From Cymbidium sinense (lineage: Eukaryota > Streptophyta > Magnoliopsida > Asparagales > Orchidaceae): DNA of 64,000 nt. The position numbers and the translations under genes were made by a program. Below the pieces are notes generated by a model. It did not search any database. It saw only the letters and a program-made list of their open reading frames with translations, and was not told the DNA's origin. The stretch covers positions 274,763,014-274,827,013 of the forward strand of contig CM038215.1 in assembly GCA_021442155.1 (NCBI GenBank), given 5' to 3'. Shown here piece by piece: positions 36,089 to 47,400 of this stretch. Within the stretch, counting starts at the first letter, position 1. Every line of letters starts with the position of its first letter.

Positions 36089-36575
36089 ATGAATGGGCAG
36101 AACCTTGATGGGAGGAACATCACCGTCAACTAGGCTCAGTCTAGATCTGGTGGTGGAGGCGAAGGTGGAGGCGGTGGTTATCACAGTGGTGATGGGGGAT
36201 CTAGAGGTGCTGGTGGATATGGAGGTAGTTGTCAGAGCAGTGGTGGTTATGGAGGTGGGAGGAGCGATGAAGGTTACAACTGTGTTGGTGGCAGAGGGAG
36301 TGATCAGGGATATGATGGCGGATCCGTTACTCAAGAGGCGGGGGTGGTTCTGATGGGAACTGGAGAAATTGAAGAACGATCGATCTGCTCTACTACTTAT
36401 GGAACTATGTCTTTATAGTAGAGATGGTTTTACTTATCTAAGGTTTTCGATTTGCTCTATGGGTGCTCATTTTTTAACTATATCATCACTTGTGTCTTAG
36501 AAAACCTGGTGTGCTACTTGGTTAATGAAATCGAAAAGAAGAAATGTTAAATCTGAATTTAGTATCTATTAAAAT
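36089..36575 (+). pseudogene. GR-RBP 3'-end cassette, copy H (best preserved)
   Basis: Reads MNGQNLDGRNITVN, then a stop (TAG in the Gln codon), then AQSRSGGGGEGGGGGYHSG, GSRGAGGYGG, SSGGYGGGRSDEGYN and GRGSDQGYDGGS before one base is lost near 36,325. The frame that follows encodes GGSDGNWRN and TGA at 36,370-36,372. It thus keeps the RRM end and the whole Gly-rich region with one nonsense codon and one frameshift. It is the only copy with ATG where the others have AAG, matching the Met of the MNGQNLDG motif of plant GR-RBPs. The 3' UTR follows, with a degenerate A-rich tail. It is the mirror partner of copy A. It has no promoter or RRM core, so no function is expected. Confidence 0.85.
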
Positions 36576-36814
36576 AAAACCTTAAACCCTAAACCCTAAA
36601 CTAAAACTTAATCCCTAAACTTAAAACATAAACCCTAAACCATAAACCCTAAACCCTAAACCTTAAACCCTAAAAATCCTAAGTCTTAAACCCTAAACCC
36701 TAAATCCTTAAAACCTAAACCCTATACCCTAAACCCTAAACCCTAAATGCTAAACTAATCCTAAACCCTAATCTGACACTAAACCCTAACCCTAAGCCCT
36801 AAACCCTAAATCTT

Positions 36815-36950
36815 GAATAAAGATGTCATTAGTAGTAGATCTGAAGAATGACCTAATCCTAACATTATTATGGTAGCTAAAGAAAATGTCTTCAAGAGAC
36901 TTTCAATTTACTATTAGAGATTTGAATACCTAAACCCTAAACCTAAATCA
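36815..36950. other. Junction between telomere-like array and AT-rich repeat (right arm)
   Basis: Reverse complement of the left-arm junction at 6,891-6,995: CTTGAATAAAGATGTCATTA, then GTAGCTAAAGAAAATGTCTT, then ATTAGAGATTTGAATACC, followed by the short telomere-like scrap CTAAACCCTAAACCTAAATC. Confidence 0.8.
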
Positions 36951-38400
36951 TATTATAATACCATATATTATAGTATAATGTAGCATCATATATTTGAGCA
37001 TGTAGTTATGCATTTTTGGTGGTTATAAGATGTTTTGAAATGTTTTAGCATGTTATATTATTTTCCTATTAATCTATATTAATATAAATCATAAAAATAT
37101 TGATTTAATAAATCGGATGAAATTTGTTAAATTTGAAGTGGGAATTAAGTTGTAGTACCAAAGGTGTGCTACACCACTTGTAGTCTAAAAAGTAAGATTT
37201 TATGTTCAAAATAAATATTATATTTTGTAGCATAGTATAGCATCATATATCATAATATATTATTCTGTACATTTTAAATTCTTTAGTATTTTACAATCAT
37301 ACAGTCGAGCCTACACTAGCATTATTTATAAAAATGTTGATTCACTTTAAAATGGTGGAATTTGGTCAAATTCATAATAAGTAGAGCATGACATCATAAT
37401 ATATTATTTCAATTTAAAATATGTAAGTGATATGACTATAATATATAGTTTTTTATTATTTAGATTTATTTTATTTTTTTTTATCTTAAGCAATCCCTTG
37501 TGAAGTGATATGCAATATAATATAATGTAATATGTCATAGCATATTATAATATATGATTCCATAACATAGTGTAGCATCGTGCATTATAGCATACTATTG
37601 TGTATTACTACTTGTTGTTTAGAAAATTTTAGTTTATTATGGTATGATATAGTAGAGTTTGTATTGGCATAATACATAAAAATATTGATTTATAGGCTGA
37701 GGTGATGAGATGTGGCCATATTTAAGTTAAGCTTTATGGAACATCATTGGGGTATGCTATGGTGCGTCATTTAATCAAAAGACTTGAATTTTGCATCCAA
37801 AATAAATGTTCATTTTTCAACCAAATTTTATAATTTTTTTGCTTAAAGTGATTCATTTTAAGGTGTAATGTAAGATAATATATTATATGAAAGCATATTA
37901 AAATATAATGTACATAAAAATATAACTTCATATATATATGAATGTGGTGGTGTGTTACTAAATGTTATTTTCCATTTTAGTATGTTTTACTTTTGTTGTA
38001 ATGCATTGGGTCAAAACTCACACAAATGTTAATTTGAAAGTTGAGATGGAAGAATTTGGCCAAATTCATAGCACAGACTAAGAAGCAACACCAAAATTAT
38101 GCTATTTTGTACCATTTCTATTAGAAAAATAATAATTTTACATCCAAAATGTTCATTATTCATATTTTGCTAAAATTTTGTTATTTGTTCCTTTTAAGTG
38201 ATTCTAATGAGGTGTAATGTTAGAAAATATATTATATTATAGCAAATTATAATATAATATAGTCTGTTAATTCACACTATAATATGAAAAGCATAATATT
38301 ATATAGTTAGTTTGAGCTTGCGCCATCACAAATCATAAAATGTTGATTATAATGTTAAGATGATGTAATTTGAATGAATACATTGTTAGGATTTTGGTTG
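36951..38400 (-). repeat. AT-rich tandem repeat, mirrored copy
   Basis: Inverted counterpart of 5,346-6,890. The recurring GAATTTGGCCAAATT-type landmark falls near 37,120, 37,355, 37,705, 38,055 and 38,365, so units step by roughly 235-350 bp as in the left arm. AT-rich with TATAATATAT blocks. No gene is seen. Confidence 0.7.
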
Positions 38401-38995
38401 AAGTATTAAAGGTGTTCATAAGAGAAGAAATAAGATTTGATGAGAATTCCATGTCAAGGACATGGAGGGAGATCTACTAGGGGATCACACATGCATTGGA
38501 CATTACATGTGAGGGGTCTATGTCGATGTCATAGAAGAAGAAAATCTACTGGGATATGGTTTGAATTTGATTTGATTATATGATTTATGGAAAGAAGATC
38601 CACTGGGGATAAGAATCTATAATTCACCAAGGATTAAGATCGAATTAATTTTAATTTATTTTATTTTAATTGATGTGGAGGCATATTCGCTAGAGATATG
38701 GGATCTAGTTTCTTTGAGGATATATGAACCTTCCACTAGGGAAGCGAGGTTAGCTATCCAGGAATTGGATTTGAGTTTCATAGATTTGGGGATGTATTCA
38801 TTAGGGATAAGAGTTTGGTTGGATTTCTTTGATTTAGACTCTACTAGGGGAGTTGGTTTAATTTGGATCCACTGGAGAGGATGGTTTTGAATTTAATTTG
38901 TTTGTTTGACTTGTTTATATATGATTTAGGGCTCCACTAGGGAGAAGGATGTGATTTAACTCCACTGAAGAAAATCATATTGGGTTTAATTTAGT
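38401..38995 (-). repeat. Minisatellite with CCYAGTGGA core, mirrored copy
   Basis: Inverted counterpart of 4,786-5,345, with TCCACTAGGG, TCTACTGGGA and TTCGCTAGAG-type motifs every 30-70 bp. The open frame at 38,675-38,890 on the + strand runs across the repeats and has no conserved partner in the left arm, so it is not called a gene. Confidence 0.7.
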
Positions 38996-40795
38996 CTGAG
39001 TTAATGTATGGACCCTATCGGTGTACGATGGACCCGAGAAGGGCTATATATCGACCTACCTCAGGTTTACAAATCCAAAGGGATAGTCTATCGGCTGTAG
39101 GGTGGAGCTAGCCAACCTAAGAAGGTTTCCTTTCGATGTGCAATTGCTATACTAGGAATAAAACATAGCAGACTTACATCTTCCAAAGTGAGGAACAATT
39201 GCTAGGGTGACCTGTTGGATGCACAACAAATCAAACTTGACCTAGGGTGACTACTGAGTGAATGACGCTGGGGACTTCTTTAAACTCAAAAGTAGTCAAG
39301 ATTAATTTTATCTTAATTTCTTATGATTTGATATGGTTTCTTTGGTTTAGTTTGATTTTGAATTGAGGGCATATCTGCTGGGGATGTGAGCTCAGTCAAA
39401 TTTGATAGATTTAATTTATTGACCATGTCAGTGTGTGATGGACCCACTGAGAAGGAGCTATATCAGACTTGTCGTATCTCAAATTTACAAATCTAAAGTT
39501 AAAGTCTACTGGCTATGGGGTAAATCTAGCCAACCTAAGGGGTTTCCTTTCGGTGTGTCACATATATGCTAGGAAGAAGGCATTGTAGACTTACATCTTC
39601 TAAAGCATGGAACAATAGCTAGGGTGACCTGTTGGTAGCACAACAAATCAAACCCGACTTAGGGGCGACTATTGAGTGAATACCGTTGGGTACTTATATC
39701 AACTCAGGAGTAGTTAGGCGATTCCTATAGGGAGTTCTATTGACACTACCCTAAAGATGGGATACCTACTTGAAAAAAGATATCTCTAGGGGTGTTCTCC
39801 TAATCCGTAAGTGAATATATATTTTATTTATATGTTTGCATAGACTCTATTGCTGTGCGAGGGACCACACTGAGAAGGGGCTATGTCGGCCTTGACCTAT
39901 CTCAGATTTACTGGACCATGGGAGAATCTTCACATCCATAGGATAGATTCTCCAACCATAAGGGTGGTTACTAGGAAAGGGAAACTATCCAATATGATAG
40001 TAACCCAGATAGTTTCTAAATAGGGTGACAAAGGACGTGATCCAAATATAGTGCCCACAGAGGAGGTGCTACTGGGGGCGTTATCCTGTGCCCTAAAAAA
40101 GAAAGCCTATAGATGTATAGTGGCCAACTCAAGGAGAAAGCATAGTAGACTTACATCTGCCATGAGTGGTGTATCCTAAGGTACGAGAACCAACTAACCT
40201 AAGGTGTATCCGTTAGCATGAGTGGTGTATCCATTATCATAGTGAGAACCAACCAACCTAAGGTTCCCGTCGGTGTGCACTGATCAATTTGGAAAGAAAG
40301 CATGTAGGCTTACAACTTCCCAAGTGGAACTGATCATCGAGATAGTCTATCATCGGCAGGACATATGCTATCTGACCTAGAGCGACTACTAAGTGGGGAG
40401 CCCCAAGGAAAGACTGGACCTAGACTTCAAGCAGCCAGGAGGGAATGAGTCACTAGGAAACTTATCCTAAACATCAAAAATGCTCGACCCAATCAATGCA
40501 CGAAGGCTAATCTAAGAAGAAAGTGTAGCATACTCACATCCTCTTAAATGAAGCCAACATGAGGTAGCTTACTGGCCATGCAGTAAGGTTTACCAATCTA
40601 ACAAGGTGCTCATCAGTATGCTGTGGCCCCATAAGGAAAAAAAGCGTAGCAGACTTACATCCTCCAAAGCAAGAAGACACTAGGCTCACACAGTAGCAGG
40701 GTTTCTTGTCACCCTGACCTAGAGCAGCTACTTAGTAAGTGCCAATGGGGATGTTATCTCAACTGAGAGTAGCCCGAGATAAAATATATGTGTTT
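38996..40795 (-). repeat. Degenerate tandem repeat of about 410 bp, mirrored copy
   Basis: Inverted counterpart of 3,000-4,785. The landmark GTGTGCGATGGACCC (variants) falls near 39,008, 39,420 and 39,841, steps of about 412 and 421 bp. Shared words are CAAATCCAAAGG, GGTTTCCTTTCGGTGTG and GACTTACATCTTCC. Further decayed partial units run to 40,790. Confidence 0.75.
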
Positions 40796-41310
40796 GACAT
40801 TGCTCACATTGCCTAGCCGTATCCATATACTCTTTGATCATCGACGGCCATTAGTATCTTAATCTCTTGATCTTGGCTTTCATCTTTGGACTGGATTGGT
40901 TGGCTACACATAATCCTGAGTGTATCTCGGCCACAATCTTATGGGCTTCTTGCTTGTCTAGATAATGTAACCATATATGATCGAAAGACTTTCGGTATAA
41001 GACACCATCCACAAGTGCGTAAGAAAGTGCTCTCTAGTTCATTTGATGGTGTTTAGACTTCTCTTGAGATAGTTTGCCTTTATTTAGGTAATCCATGAAT
41101 GGTTACCTCCAATCTAAATCCTCATCCTTCTTGACAATGGCAACCTCCCCTTCAAGAGAGTACTTTTTGATGAGTTTAATATCCACAAGGGATAAGACTT
41201 GTCTATTTTGGACCTTTATTGTTATAGACTCATCTTCACAACATGCCAACTCCTTGGAAAGCTTGGTTAAAGCATACGCTATGACGTTCTCTTCTCAAGG
41301 AATCTTATAA
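40796..41310 (-). pseudogene. Ty3/gypsy integrase N-terminal part, truncated (copy 2)
   Basis: On the minus strand: the linker with KVQNRQVL and KKYSLEGEVAIVKK, then DGVLYRKSFDH and the zinc-binding part EAHKIVAEIHSGLC, ANQSS, YMDTARQCEQC. As in copy 1, the second His is replaced by Asn (ANQ). Immediately after the final CEQC the sequence jumps to non-coding DNA that matches copy 1 near 3,020-3,060. The whole catalytic core and C-terminal domain are deleted, about 1.1 kb relative to copy 1. A stop lies inside the zinc-finger region. Confidence 0.85.
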
Positions 41311-41700
41311 ATGGTAACCTCTAAAATTTAGGCTAATAACTTCATAGTGTACTTATGGTAGTGATGGAGCTTGGGCTTTATAACCTTATAGGACCCAACG
41401 ATTTGGTTAATAACTAGTTGAGAATCCCCAAAGATGTTGATGTTCTCGATGCTTGGATTGACGGCTAACTCTAGACTGAAAATCAGAGCCTTATATTCAG
41501 CTTCATTATCGGTGCAAGGATTGAACAGTTGATATGAGAATCTAATTACATCATAGTTCAGAGTTAAGAGAACTATTCCTACTCCTTCCTTTCTTGGAAT
41601 AGTAGAGTGTGGTTCTTCTCCTCTTTGATAGGAAGCCACACCAACAAAGTACATCTCCCGACGGTGAATGCTAGTATCTCCTATGTTCATGATTTGTTCA
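41311..41700 (-). pseudogene. Second (archaeal-type-like) RNase H domain (copy 2)
   Basis: Open over 120 codons (41,328-41,690). Landmarks are MYFVGVASYQRGEEP, GVGIVLLT, NEAEYKALIFSLELA, NIFGDSQLVINQ and KPKLHHYHKYTMKLLA. The acidic residues in NEAEYK and FGDSQLV are kept. The first Asp of YFDG is Val, identical to copy 1, so the change predates the duplication or is typical of the subfamily. This domain assigns the element to the Tat-type lineage. It follows the RNase H and linker in the same order as copy 1. Confidence 0.87.
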
Positions 41701-42200
41701 TTGGGGAGATCACTATGGAGAGTCGGGAAGTGGGTGTATTAAAGAAATCCGCTGTGTCCTTTCTGAAGGGGAATGCGAAGGTAATGTCAAACTGCGAGAG
41801 GATCATGGACCGTCATGCCAACTGTTTGGATAGCATCGACTGTGTCATGAGATACTGTAGTGGATTAATCCTCAATATTAAGTTCACCATATGAGGGATC
41901 ATGTAGTGTTGTAACTTTTAGTATGCAAAGATTAAAGCTAGGCAATGCTTCTCAATGGGTGGATAATTAGCCTCAGCAGAGAATAGATGATGACTGAGGT
42001 AGTAGAGTGCATTTTCCTTCCAGTCATCATTAGCTTGGGCCAACAAAGCACCAAGGGAGTCATCTAACATAGCAGTGTAAAGTATGAGAGGCTTGCCCAG
42101 GATAGGGGCTTCTAGAATCGATGGAGTCATCAGGTAATGCTTGATGTCTTCGAAGGCAAGCTCACACTTATAATCTCACTTGAACTTGGCATCATTTTTG
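41701..42200 (-). pseudogene. Ty3/gypsy RNase H domain (copy 2)
   Basis: The open segment 41,918-42,130 reads KPLILYTAMLDDSLGALLAQ, ALYYLSHHLFSAEANYPP and EKHCLALIFAY, then a stop. The remainder of the domain and the linker to the second RNase H (ADFFNTPTS-like in place of ADFLVEHSLP) continues to about 41,701. The first motif (TAMLDDSLGA) is better kept than in copy 1, where the N-terminal part is altered. Confidence 0.87.
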
Positions 42201-43060
42201 ATAACAACTGAGAATGGATGACATCTTCCCAATATGTTGGACATAAAGCATCTTAGATATGCCAACCGCCATTGGAATGATTTGAGTTGAGTTAAACTTC
42301 TAAATGGTGTAATTTCTAAATCGCCTTTATCTTCTCTAGATCAATTTCGATTCCCTGGTGTCGAACAACAAACCCAAGGAATTTTTTTGAAGCTACACTG
42401 AATGCACACTTCATGGGGTTCATTTTGAGGTTAAATTGTCTTAATTGTTCAAAAACTACTCTCAAGTAAACGAGATGGTCTTTCTTTTCTCCACTTTTGA
42501 CCATGAGATCATCGACATAGCACTTGACTTGATGATGAATGAGTTCATCAAAGATTTGAGTCATAGCCCGCTGGTATGTAGCACCGACATTTTTAAGGCT
42601 GAAAGGCATGACCTTATAGCAATAGATTTTGATCGGGGTTCTAAAAGTACTATTTCTTTCATCTTCAGGGGCCATCTTTATTTGGTTATATCTAGATGAG
42701 ACATCCATGAAATAGAAGAATGCATGAGATGAGGCAATATCTACCATCAGCTCTGGGATTGGTAGTGGAAATTCATCTTTTGGACATGCCATACTTAAAT
42801 CTCAAAAATCAATGCATATGCGAATTTTGTCATTCTTTTTCTTAATTAGAATGACGTTAGCTAACCAATTAGGGTATTTTTCTTCCTGAATGAACCCATC
42901 ATCGATCAATTTCTTGACTTCAGAAATGACTTCTTGTTCATTGTCTAATCGCATGAGTCTAAGAGATTTCTTGATAGAGTTAGCAGTAAGCTCTATTGTT
43001 AGTTTATGGGTTGCTACGTTAGGAACCAATCTATGCATTCATCATAACTCCATGCAAACT
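42201..43060 (-). pseudogene. Ty3/gypsy reverse transcriptase, nearly complete (copy 2)
   Basis: Two open segments in one frame (43,038-42,802 and 42,792-42,316) separated by a single TGA where a CGA (Arg) would complete CIDFRDL. Landmarks in order: THKLTIEL, LIDDGFIQEEKYPNWLANVI, KKKNDKIRICIDF, ACPKDEFPLPIPELMVD, FMDVSSRYNQIKMAPEDE, YKVMPFSLKNVGATYQRAM, CYVDDLMVKS, MNPMKCAF and KFLGFVV. The catalytic Asp of FMD and both Asp of YVDD are present; the Gly of SGYNQ is Arg. The thumb continues to about 42,201 with frame breaks. This is the best-preserved RT in the window. Confidence 0.93.
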
Positions 43061-43400
43061 AGTCCTTAAACTCAGTCAAGTCATTGGTTTCAATTTCATT
43101 CAATAAAAAATTGATTTATGTCGGGCGTGGATCTTCTTCAATTCTTAAGTTGATTTCCTTGAGCTCGTCGATGGTTGACTTGATCTCTTCTTCAAACTCT
43201 GGTGATGCATCTTTGACTTTAAAATCATCTGGATCATCTAAAGTTTCTAAGAAAAGCTCCTCATATGAATTAATGTGATTTGAAATGAACCTATTAGATT
43301 CCAAATAATTGGTGATGACTAAGCAGTAATTATCATCATCGACTGGACCCACTATATCAAATCCTAGACCCGGTCTTGATTAAGAGCATTTGCATTTATT
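43061..43400 (-). pseudogene. Pol spacer just upstream of RT (copy 2)
   Basis: The open segment 43,352-43,116 is acidic (DDPDDFKVKDASPEFEEEIK, then LKEINLRIEEDPRPT), followed after a stop by INFLLNEIE and KDxFAWSYDE. This is the acidic linker with the INLG-T-like and FAWSYDEM motifs that precede RT in plant Ty3/gypsy elements. A stop follows PRPT. It has no enzymatic role known to me; it connects protease to RT. Confidence 0.75.
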
Positions 43401-44060
43401 CTACCATATTCTTTCGAAGTAGTCTGACTTGTGCTTCGACCAAGTATGTGGGATTAACCCTTTCTTTGCTAAATTATGAACATAATGCAAGTACCAATCA
43501 AAAGGTAATTTTATTAAAACTTTATATGAATCATCCTCAAGTTTTACATCAACTTCTTGACTTGAGGACGATGCTCCCAGAAAGAACATCTGAGTCTTCA
43601 CACCTGTGGATGACATAGGGGCTTCCTTAACTACCAAGCCCTCAGCTTTTTGAGAGGAAAGTTGGGTTAGAGCTAAGGTTCCGAACTGATGCCTAACTAT
43701 TTCACATATAGAATTGGATACACTTATGCTTTTCTGTGGAGCTCGATCATCATTGCTATATAGCTCAAGTGTCACCTTGAAGGGAATCTACTGCTGAGAA
43801 GAGTTGGCTGGTGTGCTAACCATATAATACTCATTCACTCTAAATTCTAAGTCTATATGGATAACAGGTGTACTCTTCGTAGCTAGGACATATCTTCTAT
43901 TTGGTGGCCAATAATGAGGTTTTCCACCCGTGGGACTGCCTCCAAACTGGCCTCTTTCTCTACCTGGTGGAGGTTAGGTCGTCCTACTCATATATTCCAA
44001 TGGAGTAATGAATTGTGGGTGGAATCTAATGTCAAGCTCCACTTCCACCTCCAAGTCTAT
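43401..44060 (-). pseudogene. Retroelement gag-pol region between protease and RT (copy 2)
   Basis: The open segment 43,775-43,401 (124 codons) contains a PFDWYLHYVHNLAKKGLIP-like end and a Ser-rich middle. It lies in element order between the protease-like piece and the RT linker, so it is part of the polyprotein, but I do not recognise a domain. Upstream to 44,060 the frame is broken. A plus-strand open frame at 43,914-44,153 ends in a Phe/Ser low-complexity run and is a shadow. Confidence 0.55.
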
Positions 44061-44160
44061 TTCTGTTCCCTTTTATTTTCTTTTTCATTTTCTCTTTTCT
44101 TTTCTTTTTCTTTTTTTCTTTCTTTTTTTTATTTTTTATTTTTTTATTTTTAAACATTGG
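44061..44160. repeat. Polypyrimidine/purine low-complexity tract
   Basis: About 100 bp almost purely T with scattered C on the + strand (TTTCTTTTTC-type), grading into T-only with a few A. It splits the polyprotein remnant between the protease and downstream parts. It probably expanded by slippage after the element decayed. Confidence 0.7.
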
Positions 44161-44475
44161 CCAAGTTCGTGAGAATAGAATTATTGATTTTAAGGGAGGT
44201 AGTAAGACACATCCTCATATATGCCGACCTCGTGAACTATAAATGGCTTAAGATTTCCTTCAACATAGTAGACGATCTCACCTCTCATAAATTTCATACA
44301 CAGATATAGAAAGGATGGAACTATATTGTTCTCATGTATCCATGGTCTCCCAAGAAAAGTGTTGAAAGATGTATCTGAGTCTATAATGTGAAACTTGGCT
44401 TCGGTCTTCCAATCATCTATCTCCAAGGGCAACACTATGGAGGCTAAGGCCTGTTGACCTCATTTTCGGAGTGTA
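44161..44475 (-). pseudogene. Retropepsin-like protease C-terminal part (copy 2)
   Basis: The open segment 44,435-44,190 reads LPLEIDDWKTEAKFHIID, then TSFNTFLGRPWIHENNIVPS and MKFMRGEIVYYVEG. The pattern of I-ID-(6)-Y/F-N-LLGRPWIH followed by a short basic stretch is the end of the aspartic protease region of plant Ty3/gypsy elements. The catalytic DSG/DTG loop is not present. Sequence similarity to the element stops at about 44,475, where block L2 begins; no gag is visible. Confidence 0.75.
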
Positions 44476-47400
44476 GATTCAATCTTCCCATCTTAGACTT
44501 AGGAGTCTTCTAGACACTAAGACTTCCCTAGTCATAAGGCACTTCTACCAATTAGGTAAACATCTAAACTAAGCCTAAGGACTTAGAAGGGTTAACCATA
44601 GGATTAGGTTATGCCTTAGGGATTTGGATAATCCAACTACCCTACAACCCAAATCCAATCCATGTTCACCTTCTCAAACAAAACCTCAAGTTCAATTCAA
44701 ACATAAAATTCAAATCCAAATCCAAACCCAAATTCCAAAACCAAATGATTGAAGCCCATGATCAAATCCAAACTTGAAACCCTTCCTAAGCCATATGACC
44801 TATCCCATGAACTTAGCCAAATCTTAATCCAAATCAATCCAAAATCAATTGATTTTCTCATAATAAATTTATATCTTCAGTCATCTTTCTAAATATAAAT
44901 CAAATCTACATTCAAATGATCAAAACTAAATCAAACTCAATCAAATCAAATCAAAGCCCTTCCTAAGAAATATGACCTATCCTATGGACTTTGCCAAATC
45001 TTAATCCAAATCAAGTCAAACTCAATTAATTTTCTCACAATCAATCATATTTTCAATCATCTTCACAAATTTAAATGAAATATACATTTAAATCATCAAA
45101 ACTAAATTAAACCAAATCAAAATCCAAACTTAAGCAACATGACCCAACTCCATGGACTTAGCCAAATTCCTTCATTCTAAAACCCGAATTAAATTGATTT
45201 TCTCATGAATGAATCATACCTTCAATCATATTCACAATTATAAATAAAATTTTCAATCATCAAGCAAAACAAAAATCAACCCAAGTCAAACCAAACTTAA
45301 CCCTTTTGACTTGAAATATTCAGATGAACCAAACCCATTTGAACCCAAGCCAATTGCAATTGAATTTATCTATCAATCCCAAATCCATATATGAACTCAA
45401 CTAAATCAAACTCAACCCAAAATCAAGCTAACTAAACATAATTGGTCCACTTGACCCAAAGTGGAAAATTTGACCTATTTGAGCCAAGTTCTAATCCTAC
45501 TCAAATTGGATTGAACCAAGCCCATCATAATCGCCCATCATGATTATTAATCACCCTAGGTTGATCAATTGTCACAAATTGGGTCAAACTAAGTCAACAT
45601 GGTCATTTGACCAAGTCAACCCCTTAACCCATATGAACCAAACTAGCCAAATTGTAACCTAAACCAAATCCAATGATTCATACCAAATCAAAATAAATAT
45701 TTGAATATGACTTGGCCTTCAATTGAGTCAAACCAAATTCAATTGTCCATCTTGACCCAAGTTGACCCAAATTTACCTAAAAGACCAAATTGGGTCAAAT
45801 CAAAATATAAACTAAATTGATTGCAACCAATAGCTCAAGTTCATTCCAAATTGATTATTGAACTTGACCGAAGCCATGATTGGACCCAATTGAACCCAAT
45901 TGACCTACTTACCCCAAATTGACCTAAAGTTTCAAGTTGGCCTATATCAAAACCAAATCCAAATTAATTGAAACCAAAGCCTACAATCATCTTCAATTGG
46001 TCAACTAAACCCAAACCAACACCCAACCCAAGCCAATTTGGCCAATTTGGTCAAATTGGTCAACTTAACCCATTTGACCCAAATGAATTCAAATGAGCCA
46101 AAATCAAATCTAAGCCAAACTAAACCAAATCAATATAACCAAAAAATCCCAAATGACCATATGAACTTGACCCAAACCTTGGTTTGACATAATTTGACCA
46201 ATTGGTCAACCTGACCCAACATAACCCAATTTGACCTAAATGAGTCAAATTGAGTCAAACCTAACCAAATCAACTCCAATTGACTTGAAATTTGGCCTAA
46301 CCCACTTTTTTCTTATTTCAAATCTGCCTGAATAAAATCCAATGCCAAATGATCATTCTACCCTTAGGTCAAGGGCATCACATGAGAAAAATCACCCATG
46401 TAAGTGGTCAATTCCATTCATTCGCCACTTGGTACTATCCCAATTGTCCACCTAGGCACCTAGGACACTGCCCAACCTAACCCAAGGGGTGGTTTGGTCG
46501 ACCATGACCCACAAAAGGTGAAATCACTTCACCCTCCCATTTGGAGCATTTGAAACCCATAGGACACCCATGATTCCTCCTTGGCAGCCAAATCCACACC
46601 TTCAACCAACCAAGCCAAGCCAACTCACCTCCTCCCTACCACCAAGGACTCCCTGAGATGGTCGGACGATGACTAGAAGCCAAACCTAATCCCACCGTCT
46701 GATCAAGATGAAGGGAGGAATACACCCCCTCTTTTTCACTCAAACACACACAAAAATCATTCCTCAGAGCCCTACCTAACCAAGATGACCTTCTAGAGCC
46801 ATTCCTTAAGCTCCCATGCTTGTTCCTCGATCGAGAAATGCCATTCCCATCCATCTCAAAATAAGACACTCCCATTTTTGACCTAAATTCCCCATTTCTC
46901 CATCAAACTCAAATTAACTTTGTGTGCACCTTCCCTAGGCCTCATCAAGCAAGAACGAATCATCTCCCAAGCTTTCTGAGCACTAAAAGTGGGACTTCAA
47001 TCAAAGATGAGCTCCAAATCATCAATTCGTGGCCATCTAAGTGAAGCCGCGAATTGATCCACTATCGCCAATGTGGCTTCTCCACTAGATGAAGTTTCAA
47101 TCGCATCCACCGCCTTGAGCCAAGAGGTATGCATCCAAAACTGATCCTAGGCAAAAATGGGTTGGAGCTTTTAAAGAAAACTTGCATCTCGGTGATCTTG
47201 ACCGCTGATCATCCTCGCGGAAGGTGTGGGATCCTTGAAGTTGATCCAAGCTGTAAGCTCGATCAAGTGATTAATGGCGAATCTCTATTCTCCCTTACTT
47301 CCTAATGTTAGATCACGCATCCCGTGATCAAAATCCGCGTGATTAGTTACGCTAGATCGACCGATTTAATCCTACTAAGTATTAATCATAGCCATCCGAT

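Larger units (their letters stand above)
22041..36814 (-). repeat. Degenerate CCCTAAA-like satellite array (right arm)
   Basis: About 14.8 kb built from CCCTAAA, CCTAAA, CTAAAATAAA and AAATAAA words, the reverse-complement sense of the 7.0-18.3 kb array. The + strand has almost no G outside embedded elements. Dense CCCTAAA blocks alternate with AAATAAA blocks. The anchor (TTTACTTAATT or variants) recurs near 23,265, 24,357, 24,838, 26,272, 27,645, 28,140, 28,718, 31,077, 33,230, 34,380 and 35,763, with degenerate copies near 29,390 and 32,065. The longest perfect run seen is about six CCCTAAA units (34,400-34,442). It contains cassettes G and H, tail scraps and one SINE. No other gene is seen. 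Confidence 0.9.

Noticed and set aside
38675..38890. Open frame of 71 codons on the + strand
   Set aside because: It lies across the mirrored minisatellite; the repeat explains the peptide's recurring pattern, and the other arm does not keep it open.
46636..46875. Possible gene in L2, minus strand (79 codons)
   Set aside because: The corresponding part of L1 is not open in the same frame; no recognisable motif.
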